Positions 22,180-32,900 of a stretch of DNA of 64,000 nucleotides are shown here, piece by piece. Every line of letters starts with the position of its first letter. The first letter of the stretch is position 1. A program made the position numbers and the translations under genes. This stretch comes from Desmodesmus armatus (Eukaryota; Chlorophyta; Chlorophyceae; Sphaeropleales; Scenedesmaceae). The DNA is taken from positions 121,002 to 185,001 of the forward strand of contig VIIQ02000564.1 in NCBI GenBank assembly GCA_007449985.2, read 5' to 3'. The notes under the pieces are model-generated. The model was not told the DNA's origin, ran no database searches, and saw nothing but the letters and a program-made list of their open reading frames with translations.

Positions 22180-25100
22180 ATGGGGGACTCTGGCGATGGC
22201 ATGCCGTTCATTGGCAGCCAGATCAGCCTAATCTCCAAGTCCGGCATCAGATATGAGGGCATCCTGCACACCATCAACATGGAGGAGTCCAGCATCGCTC
22301 TGCAGAGCGGTACGCGATATCAGCCTCCCAGCGCGCGCTAGGCGCCCGGACAGGTGCACTGGGTCCCCCATCTAACGTTTGTGTGGTGTCGGTGGCTCTG
22401 TGCTGGCTGCAGTGCGCTCCTTCGGCACAGAGGGCAGGCGGGCAAATGGCCCCCAGGTGCCCCCCAGCAACGAAACCTACGAGTTCATCATCTTCAGAGG
22501 TGGGTGGTTGTTGCGGTTTCAAGCCTTTCCACACAGCAGCAGAGCCTAGTGATGGACAGGGCTCCAGTACACATCGCGCCCACCCCCTGCTGTGACCCTG
22601 TGCTGCTGCTGTTGCTGTCCCAGGCGAGGACATTCAGGACCTCACGGTCATGAGCCAGCCCCCTCCTGCGCAGACAAAGTCGTCTGTGCCGGATGATCCA
22701 GCCATCATCTCAGCGGTGAGACTCCAGTGCCCCCAGCAGCAGTTGCTGCGCAACCAACAGCCACCCTGTCAGCACACACAGCACTTACCTTCGCCAGATC
22801 AGCCTCTGGCTGTTGAGCTACTTCATCTGCTTGTGTGATGGAGGGTATCGTCAATATATTCAAAAGATGCCAGGACAGTCGCTGAGGTTTGTGAGCCGCT
22901 GCCTACTGGTCTTGCTGTGTGTGCAGGGCGCCTCCACCACCACTCCCTCCAGTGGTCTGTACGGTGGACCATCCAACTATGGTGCATCGCCAGCAGCAGC
23001 CGGGCCACCACCCGTGTATGGCGGGGTAAGCAACACTGCAGCACCGCAGCGTGTTGGTTGCACGTACAGTGCTTTCAGAGGGGCTTTGCTGTTGCACCTG
23101 CAGATGCAGCCGGGTGTTCAGCACGTACGCTGCTCTCAACCATGTTATTGCAGTGTTGAGACACCAAGTTGTGAGGGTTTAGTGACACCGGCACTGCAGC
23201 GTGATGGGTTGCTGTGCCAGGCCATGGGTGCTGGTTGCAGTGAAGTTGGCTGAGCTTGTCTTATTTGTTGCTCTGCTCTGCTGCAGGGCGGCTTGTGGGG
23301 GCCCCCAGGTGCGCCCCCACCACCAGCACAGGCGCCACAGCAGCAGCCGCCTCCTGGCCAGTACCAGCCTTATGGAGGTGGGTGTAGATGCAGGGTGTGT
23401 GGCAGGCAGTACAGCGGATGCCTAGCATCCTATACAGGGCTCCATGTGCGCAGCTGAACCAAGCAGCAGCTGCCAAGCGCCACAGACAAGCAGCTGTGGC
23501 ATGGCCAACAACATATGTGGCTAATGCAGTTGTGCTGGATTGTGTAGTTGGCAGGCGTTGCAATTATCCAGTGATATCATGTAGCCACTTGGGTGGCACT
23601 ACATGGTGCAAGAGCAGGACTGGCTGGTGCTACACAAGCACCTAGCAGCAGTTGTGTCCAACCCTAGGGGCGCTGTTGCATGACGGGCTGTGTCAGAGCA
23701 TGAACATGCACAGCAGCAGGTGCCATCCATCGTCAAGCTACACCCCTTGTGCGGCACAGTACGCTCACACTGTGCAATGCTGTGCTGTAAAGGACACTCC
23801 ACTTGTTGACAACAGATACAATCCTACTGACAGTCAGAAATGTGTGGGGTGTCGTGTGTGTGGTGTGACTGTGTGCTGCAGGACCCCGGGTGGGCCTATG
23901 GCACCGAATGTTGCCCCCACAGTCAACTTGACTCCCGTGCAGCAGCAAGGGCCCCCTAATGGCGAGCTCATGGGCCCCCCAGGCTACCAAGGTGGGTGCG
24001 GCAGGCGTTCACTTGCATGCTGCGTGTATTGCCACATGAGTTGCATCCAGCCAATCCCGACTAAGAAGGACAGGCACGGATGTTGCTTTCACTTATGTAA
24101 TGGACATTATGAGCCGATCATGGTGAAAGCTGTGCGGCGCCGTTCAAAAGCTGGCATGTTGTCACACAGGTGAACAGGCTGTGTGCTGTGCGTCCTGCTG
24201 CTGCTGTTGCTGCAGGCGGGCGCGGCATGGGGCCAGGCAGGGGCGGACCCCCCGGGGTGGTGGCCCTGGCCCGATGGGTGGGCGCGGTGGCGGCATGGGC
24301 ATGGGTGGCCGGATGGGTGGCGGCGGCATGGGTGGCGGGATGGGTGGTGGTGGCATGGGCGGTGGTGGTGGCATGGGCGGACCTCCTGGCGGGATGGGTG
24401 GCGGCATGGGCGGTGGCGGTATGGGCGGACCTCCCCGCGGCGGCATGGGTGGCCGGGGGCCGGCTCCTGCGCCGGCACCCCCTGTGCCTGATGAGGACTA
24501 CAACTTCGAGGAGGTGGGTGGCTGGTGCAGGCAGAACAGCTGCTGGGTAGGAGGGTTGCAGGAGGTCAGTGGCGGTGTCTTGCAGCGGGCTTACTGGCAG
24601 CCTGCGGGTATAGCAGGTATCAGTGGCAATAGGCCGGGATTTTTGGGGGGGGGGCAGCTGGTGTATCAGCGCAGCAAAGGTAAAGCAGGCGTGCATCCAC
24701 AGCAGCTGTTCTGGTCAGTCGCTAGCAAGAGTGCAGAGATCAACATGTGCACAGTGGAGCCACATGCATCAGTTGCATGTGGTGGGGGTGGGGTTGTTTG
24801 GCAGGCCAACCTCAACCAACAGCCAGTCATTGCTTCAGATTGGCTCACTGTGTACTGTGCTGTGTGCTGTGTTGATCTCGTGTGTTGATCTCCAGGCCAA
24901 CAAGCACTTTGACAAGGAGGCGGCCCTGAAGGAGGCTGAGAATGTTGTGAAGGCCAAGCAGGTGTCGTACAACAAGGACGACTTCTTTGACATGATGTCC
25001 TGCGAGACACTCGACAAGATGGGGCAGGGAGACGGCATGCAGAACAGGCGCACCATGCAGGTGAGCAGCGGGCAGGCTGGAAGCTGCGGGCCATGCACAT

Positions 25101-25496
25101 CACCAAGCGCCTCCTGTGCATGTCAAGTTGCAGGGGTGTCTGCAGCAGCACACCTGCAACCGCCGGAAGCTGCTGCATTGGTGACTGTCTGTACATGCCT
25201 GTACATGCCTTGCTGCTGCTGGAGGCAGACATGACGGTCCTGCTGTTGCTGCACGTTGTGTCATGGTCACTCCTGTGCATGTGTGTGTGCTGCTGCTGCT
25301 GTTGCTGCTGCTGCAGCGTGCTGTTGACATCGAGACGTTTGGTGGGCTGGGTGGCGTGCGCCACTTCCACCACAGGGGCAGGGGACGCGGCCGCGGGCGT
25401 GGCGGGTATGGCAGGCAGGGAGGCGGCTTCTACAGCAACCCACAGGGCGGCTACAGCCACCCCCAAGGCGGCCGCGGGCCCCAAGGCAGTAGATAG
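22180..25496 (+). CDS. LSM14: LSM14 / SCD6 / DCP5 homologue (mRNA decapping and storage factor)
   Basis: Nine exons chain in phase: 22180-22309, 22413-22499, 22624-22715, 22927-23025, 23287-23381, 23882-23995, 24216-24513, 24896-25060 and 25317-25496, giving 419 residues. The N-terminal LSm14 domain is clear ([18 protein letters not shown]...[29 protein letters not shown]). A Pro/Gly-rich linker follows, then a Gly/Met-rich GGMGGG tract in exon 7. Exon 8 has the FFD box ([13 protein letters not shown]) and exon 9 the TFG box (VDIETFGG) before an RGRGRGRGG tail, the domain order of this family. These proteins act in cytoplasmic P-bodies to repress translation and assist decapping. Exons 5 and 6 both end at GGTGG|gtg, four bases after an alternative G|GTGGGT donor; only the downstream donor keeps the frame open. 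Exon 7 would read more like an RGG motif ([13 protein letters not shown]) in another frame, so an indel in its C6 run cannot be excluded. Confidence 0.93.
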
Positions 25497-27651
25497 CAGC
25501 GGCAGCAGCAGCAGCTCTTGATGTGTGCAGTTGTTCAGGGTGACGGTGCTTGCTGCGTGCTGATTTTACTGCATGATTGTCTGAAGCAGCTGCACCAGGC
25601 GAACGACACAGGGCTGCAGTTGGCAGCTGGTGGTGTTGGTTTGCTGAGGGCAGGTGCTGGCGTGGGGTAAGGCTGCAGTGCAGCAGCAGATGTGCCGCCC
25701 CACTATTGTGCCTTGGATGTACAGGGGTGCCTCGTGGACAGGGGCTCAGGCTGGAGGGTTTTGGGGTTTTCAGCTGGTGTTCGGACTGTTGGTGTTAGGC
25801 TGCACAGGCAATGGATTCCCTCTCCTGGGTGCTGGTCCGTTTATTGGCTGGGGTCTTGTGGTTCTGTCAGTCTTGAGGTTTAGTGGATTCGGGGACGAGC
25901 TTTGTCTTTTGGCCTTCTGCGGCCTTTTTGGCACGCCAGCACACATGGTGAGGTTCGGGGGGGGGGGGGGTGGGGATGGTTGGTTGCAGCCCCGTGGATG
26001 TGATGCTGGGTTATTTCACGGATGCGATGCATTGGCTATTGGCAAGGCGGGGCCTTGCAGCTGCAGGCACAGCAGCTGCCGTATGGGGCCACCAGCCTGG
26101 TGTGGTGTGGTATTGCAGGGGGTGCTATTGACTGTTGGGGCAGGGCTTGAGACAAGGGTTGTGTCAGTGTTTTGTGAATGTTATCTCCTCGTATCGCCCA
26201 AGAGGTGCAGCCGGATGGTGCTAGTGCTATCTCGCACACACTAGTTGCAGGCATTGCAGGCACATGTAAGGTTTCAAGGTTTTTGGTGTGTTCGTTTTGG
26301 CTCTTGGGCATGTTTTCTGGGGTAGAATTGGGTGCCCTTACCCATACGCTTGGGTGCCCTTACCCATAAGGAGCCCATGCATGGGAGCAGGTGCCTTTGC
26401 AGCACAGCTGAGTGTTGCCGTTACCTAAGGCATATGGGCCATTGAAGCCCTGTCAGCTCGTTTGCTGTGGCTCTATAGCCTGGGCTTGTTGGACAGTTGG
26501 CCACTGCACCATTGCGTGTGTGTGAGAAGGTGTTTCAGGTTGAGCCTCCCCATAGGCCACTGGGGTTTGCTGGGTTGCCGTCAAGTGGGTCAATTTTGAC
26601 ACCACCAGGCGTGTGTGTTTTGGTAACAAGGTTGACTGTCAGCCAGGGTTGCACGACCAAGGGGTTTTGTGCCAGCCATGCCAGCAACCGCTTCAGGGTG
26701 GTTGGATCAAAGCCCTGACGGTCAGGGACTCAAACATAGTTCTTTGTGTTTACCGAAAACAAGAGCAACACAGCACAGCACGCAACATCAGCACAAGCTT
26801 CACTGGAGGCCACTACGTTGCTGGTGTGCAAACTGTAATGCTGCTCCAGGCTGGATGCTCCTATCGACACTCATTGCAACCAGCAACACCACAAGCCGCA
26901 GCACAGCATAAGTCCATACACACCACCTGGGTTCTGGGTAAGCATTTTATCCCCTCTACCTGACAGTCTCTGAACAGGCTGTGATAATGCAGTCATGGCT
27001 CAGCATGGGGCATCAACCATCCACAGGACTGCGCTGGTGTTATGCGCAGTGTTGGTACAAGGGGCTTGGCACCGCCTGATACACCTCAGGCAGCACCACC
27101 TGCACGAACGGTCCCACCCCACGCCCTGTTGATGTTGTCCACACAAGAGTCCCTTAGCGACGGAAGGTGGGTTGCGATAGCAACACCGTATGGATGGGGA
27201 GCAGTGCCCGGCCGGCTGAGGGCTAGCCGCCACTATGACAAGGCACCAGCTGGCCGTTCAAAATTGTCAGCATCAGTGAGGCTCAGTGCTGGTTGGGGCT
27301 CAGGGCATGGCAACAGTTCTTCTTCACCTGACTGAGTGGAGTGTAGCCCGCAGTGGCAGGCACGCCTCAGCACCCATCAGGCTGGACCATCCACTCAATA
27401 TACAAACAGTCATACAAGCTACATTGCCAAACCAACAGCACAACACGCAGGCCCACGTGTATAAGGGGACTGCCTCCAAAAGATGCGACTAGTCAGGCCT
27501 CCCTCATGCACAAGCCATCTGTGGTGTGTTGAGCCGCTCACAGGAGAACAAGGCAGGCAGATAGGCAGTACAGATGGCCCAATACCCTGTGCTGGCCGGC
27601 ATTTGCTCCTGGCTGGGGCATCGGCACCTGGAAGTTGCCGTTACTGAAGGT
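25497..27651. other. No supported gene; G-runs and short repeats
   Basis: Contains the 3' region of the LSM14-like gene, a G-run near 25958-25970, and a short tandem duplication gggtgcccttacccata at about 26330-26367. No frame with a recognisable domain was seen. Confidence 0.5.
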
Positions 27652-29390
27652 TCATGGTGTGGGTGGTGTGGGGGTGGGTGGTGCTGCTGCCGCTGCCATG
27701 TCCTTCGCCTGCAGCTCTGCTGTCTTTGCCAGCGCCTCAGGTACCTCCACCAGTTTGTAGTCAGTGAACAGCCACAGGCCGTCTTCACGCGTGAACCTGC
27801 TCTCCTCTATCTGGACCTGAGGGGTACAGGACATAGCAACATATAGGTCAAGTCTTGGATGTTGTCTGTTGTCCATCACACCAATCCTGAGACCTGGAGA
27901 AGTCATGCCAAACTATTCCCAATTGTACAGTACACACACCACGGCTGGTCATGATGACAAGTGTCTGCTCTTGGCAAGTCACGTGTCGCTACATGCACGG
28001 CAGCACAGCGAGGCCAGGGGGTGAAAGCTGCTGCAATTGTGCTGTTTGTGCAGTAAAACCTTCACTTTGGAAGACTTGAAGTCTTCTGAAGTCTTGGATG
28101 CCAGTGGCCGCTTCCACCTCCTGTTGATCCATGCTGCTGCCTAAGTTCGGAATTTGCACTGCAGGGGCTCTATGTAGGAAAGTGGGCCCTGCTGCCGCTG
28201 CTGTTGTGTTGGCTCCTCTCTCATGGTGTAGCCTCAGAATGCTGGCTGCACCATCCGCTGTGCCGCTGCACTGGCATATGTGTTCAACCCCTACCTTGCG
28301 CATTTTGTTGTTGTTGTCGTCCACCATGGGTTTCAGCTGGTTGTACACTGTGTACTGGAACACTGCTGTGGCCTCGTCAGGGCTGTCACCAGCACGAATC
28401 TGGGGGAAGGGAGGAGAGGGGAGGGACAGTGCGAGCAGGCACAAAGGTCACGCGAGCGGCATGACACAGAAGCAACATGCACATCAGCAGGGTCTTGTTG
28501 GTGATGCAGTCCCCGCACGATGCACGAGTGTTGCTTGCAGACCCAAGCACTGCAACTGGGTGCAACTTTCAATGCCAGCAACCAACCACATGCAGCAAAC
28601 CACTCCCCTCCACAGACACGACTTAGCCGCTCAGCTACACACTATTGCTGCTTGCACATCACCTGACGCCACGCAATCCTCGGCGGCAACTCCCCAACAC
28701 ACACTTCCCCAGCCCTTTGACACCCGTACTACCCTGCTCTCCCACCAAAAGCACACGCCTACCCCCTGGCCTCCCTCTCCCCCCTCGTCGTACCTCGCGT
28801 ATCTTAAGGTTGCTGTACTCATAGTTGTCCACTGTGTTCTGCAAATCGTCACGCAGCTGGCCCAGTGAGGCACCCGGCTCCCCGCCATAGTGGAAGCTGT
28901 GGAAGGCTGGGCTGGTGGTCTTCACCAGGTAGCCTACATCCTTCCTCAGGATGGCACTAAAGCGGGCTCGCACGGTGGCCTCTACACTGGGAGCTGCTGC
29001 TGCACCGGAATGCTGGGGCTTGCAGCACTCCTGTGGGGGGTAGGATCATGGCATGAGACGGAGGCAGAGGAGGTGACAGCAGCAAAAGAGAAGTTGTATT
29101 TGGTCACAGAGTGACGGTACTGCCGCGGCACCCTGAATGATGACTGTGCACGGGCAGCTTGCAGGCTGGGGCTGGTGTAGTGGATGCTCCTGTGCATAAT
29201 TGCACATACTCACCCTGTATGACTTGCCAGAGCCGCAATAACACATCTCTGCTGGAGGCTTCTTGACCTGCTGCTTGGCTGGGCCGAAGCCTTTTGGTTT
29301 GGCAGCAGCAAAGACTGCCACTGATGGTCTGGACAGCTGACGACAGCTGCAGGCCTGCCGAGGGGTCATGTGTGTGCTGAATTGCAGCAT
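27652..29390 (-). CDS. SEC-C motif / YchJ-like domain protein, probably plastid-targeted
   Basis: Four exons on the minus strand, 29214-29390, 28794-29030, 28295-28399 and 27652-27816, join in phase 0 throughout to give 227 residues. The SEC-C zinc motif is split across the first junction (CYCGSGKSYR|ECCKPQH). The YchJ-like NTF2-fold domain follows (VRARFSAILRKDVGYLV, then the DNYEYSNLKIRE, FQYTVYNQLK and LWLFTDYKL regions). Bacterial YchJ is about 150 aa and of unclear function; SEC-C itself binds zinc as in SecA. The first 45 residues are basic and Ser/Ala-rich with few acidic residues (RQLSRPSVAVFAAAKPK), which fits a transit peptide. The C-terminus is an A/P/T-rich tail after LQAKDMAAA. 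It is divergent from the EFTUD2 gene, with 581 bp between the ATGs. Confidence 0.85.
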
Positions 29391-29971
29391 CTTTGTCTGG
29401 TGTCAGTTGCTTGCTCAACACAACTTAGCCTAGATACTGCTGGCAATCTGCTTGACAGCAATGTAGTGAGACTTTCGGCAGGCAAGAAATGGGCAGGTAC
29501 GCAGCAGACGCAGAAGCAACGTGGCGCGTTATTGTTTGTGATCTTCGTGACGTAGATCGGTTGAGTTTCAGACTGCAGAACAAGGACTTGAAAACTTCAT
29601 GCAAGTGACAGTTGTGGGTTGGTTGTGGCGTCAAGCAGTTCGCTAACTTTACGCTTGTTTATCGTCCACACAACCGTAGAAAGGCTTACGAGCACCGGTG
29701 GACCTGCGTAGGCACCTCGACAGATAGCTGGATCACCACCACCGCAAAGTTGATATTCAGACCACTGCTCCAGACACAAGCCGCTGATTGCTTCTGACTG
29801 TGACACTCTTTTAAAACAAAGATCATTGCCTCTATACACCCGAAGGTGCTAGCTGTTGCTACCACCCCTCCAGCAGCAGGACACACTCTGGTTGCTGCTA
29901 CTGCTTTCGGCAGCTTGAAGCACTAGGCGGCCGTGGCTGGACGTAGCTACGGCTGCCAGCGGTCTTGAATT
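29391..29971. promoter_or_regulatory. Shared intergenic region between divergent SEC-C and EFTUD2 genes
   Basis: 581 bp separate the ATG of the minus-strand SEC-C gene from the ATG of the plus-strand EFTUD2 gene, so both promoters and leaders must lie here. No TATA element at a convincing position was identified. A minus-strand frame (29597-29839) shows no domain. Confidence 0.5.
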
Positions 29972-32900
29972 ATGGAGGACTCTCACTATGACGAGTTCGG
30001 CAACTACGTAGGCCCTGCTCTATCAGACAGCGATGTGGTGAGCTCCCTGGGACTGGGGTGCACTCTTCACAGCCTGTCATGGCCGTGCAATCAATAGGAC
30101 GTCACTGCAGCAGCAGCACCGTATGGAATATATCGTAAACATACGCCTCTTGCTGATTCGCGGGGCCGTCACATCAGATGCTGCCGTATCAGCAGCACTA
30201 GCAGCTGCCATGTTGGTCTGTGGGTGCAGCAGGCATATGCCAGCAACATGAATGCCCTCTATATACTACATGCACCCTTCATACCTATTCCCTTTGCATT
30301 GTGAGCAGTTGTGTGTGCCATCGAAGCAGCCACCTGCAGTGGCTGGAAGAAGCAGCATTCTAGATAATTGTTACTGATCGTGTCCTGCACTGCAACGGTT
30401 GCATCAAGCAGCGACAAGCTCTTGCTGTGCAGACATGGCTGATTTCAAGGCCCCTTCCCCATGCTAACCCCACCTGTCGACTCAGAAGTCTCTCTTGTGT
30501 GCTTGGTGTGGCTGCACATGTGCCTATGGTGTGTGTTTTACCTGGTGTGCTGTACAGGAGGAGGAGGAGGAGGATGAGGAGCAGCAGCAGGGGGTTCAGA
30601 GGGTGATGCAATGGACATGGACGAGGCAGAACGGGCAGCAGATGCACGACTGGGCTACACAGCAGACGACGAAGGTAGGCACACACTGCTTGCATGTGAT
30701 CTGCATGTTCATAGTATGCTACACATGTATCCCCTGTGCCTAACAGACATGGCTGGTTGCAACGCACGTGTCAATACATGGGGCAGCAGGGCTGCATTGG
30801 TGATCAGGAAGCTTCATCAGTGATCAGTGTAGTGTGGCCACAGAGAGTGTGGCACCCAGGCACAACCAAGGGTCTGCTTTCCTGTGCTTGGTGTCGTTGA
30901 GCTTGGTGTCATTGCACGCCCACCAGAGGACAAGCCTACACAGCATAAGGCCTAGACGGCACTATTGGTGTGTCGACTTGTGGACGTACTTACTTGTCAG
31001 CTGTTGGGTCTCCTCTCAAGGGCAAGTGCCGCAAGTTTTCTGGAGGTCGATGCTGAGCAGCAGTAGGGATGGCTGAGGCATCCCTGCAGTCCTGTCCTGC
31101 ACGTGCCACACAGCAGCAGAGCCAAGGGGGCAAGGCAGCTGCCAGCAACTCCCACCCCCTTGCCTTTCTTAACTCGCCTCCTTCACCCCCATACACACCT
31201 TTGACAATGCCACCATTCAACCACCCCCTCCCCCTTCCTCACCCCCCAGATGCTGGCCCCGGTACCGCTGTGATCCTTGCTGAGGACAAGAAGTACTACC
31301 CAACAGCTGAGGAGACGTACGGGCCTGAGACTGAGACGCTGCTGATGGAGGAGGATGCCCAGCCCCTGGAGGTGCCCATCATTGCACCAGTGATGAACAA
31401 GAAGCTTGAGAAGCAGCTGGAGGCGCCACTGCCCACACACTACAGCACCGAGTACCTCGCAACACTCAGCAGCAACCCAGAGCTCATACGAAACGTGGCG
31501 GTGAGGACAACGGGGGGGGGGGGGTAAGAAGGGTGGCGGGGTGGCGGGGGCGGGGACAAGGTGAGGGGGTTGGGGGAGAAAAGGTGAGGGGGTTGGGCGG
31601 GGGGGACCAAGGAGAGGGGGGTTGGGGGGGGGGTGTAGGGAGGAGGGGGTGGTGGCGGGCAGAACTGCAGCACGCGAGTATTAAAGGTTAGGGGGGCTGC
31701 AATGCAGCAGCCTGTCTCTGTTGCTATCATGCAGCAATGCTCGAGTCACCTGGGGCTGCAAGCATCACAAACCACCTCCGTGTCAGGAGTCAGATGAGGC
31801 CAAATCCTTTCGTTAGCACAGGGGCAACCATTACTTGTCTTCCAAACCCTGAGCAATACTTTACTCTGGCTCTGGTGTGCCCCCCCCCTGTCAGTCTCAG
31901 CACCCTACCCCCCCCCCCACCCCTTCAATCCCTTGTTGCTGCTATTCCTTGTTATTGTAGGTTGTTGGTGCGCTGCACCACGGCAAGACTACGTTGATGG
32001 ACATGTTGGTGGAGCAGACCCATGACATGGATGCACTGGGCATCACTACCAAGGGCAACAAGCCACTGCGCTTCACTGACACACGCATCGACGAACAGGT
32101 GGGGGGGTACAGGAAGGGGGGGGGGGCGCTGGGAACGCAGAGGGGGGGGGGCATGCCAGTGGGCAGTTGAGAATGGGGCAAGGAGAGGCAAGGAGATGCA
32201 AGGCAAGGCAATCTTGCATAGTGTTGCAGGCATCACAGACCCCCAAGCCCAGCCATGGTTTGTGTTGCATGCTCACTACGCCACCCTTGCCACACTACCA
32301 CCAGAATTCTGGTGGTTCGAACCACCACTGTTTTGACACCACCACCACCACCATCGCCCTGTCATGGCACCCCACCCTGGCTTTCACTAACGTTGGTCCC
32401 CTTTCTGGCCGCCACTCCCCCCCCCTTCAGGCTCGTGGCATCTCCATCAAGGCCATGCCCATGAGCCTGCTGCTGGAGGGAGGCACAGGCAAGTCATTCC
32501 TCATCAACGCCATAGACTGCCCGGGACACGTCAACTTCAACGATGAGGTGGGTGTGGTGGAGTTGTGGTTTGGGGGGGGCATGGGCAAGCAGTGAGGGGG
32601 GACGGCAGGTGCAATTAGTGAGGGAGGGCGACAAACCGGCTGGTGCAGACCGGAGAAGGTCTGGCGTGCTTGGCGTGGTAACAGAGTGGTGCCACAGTAG
32701 CATTATTTGGGTGGGTGGCCATGCAGGACCTCCAGCATGCATTGAGCAGCAGTGAGCACCATGCAGTGGCTGCCCTGATCTGGGCCTGGCTTGTCCAGTG
32801 TCATGATGTGACTCCATGTAGCAGTCCATGTGACACCACTTACCCTTGGAGTTTGCCTTTTCCTGCAGTGGCAGAGTTGTTTTAGAACTTCAATGGACAT

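Noticed and set aside
24107..24696. Minus-strand proline-rich frames
   Set aside because: Antisense of the GGMGG-repeat exon of the LSM14-like gene.
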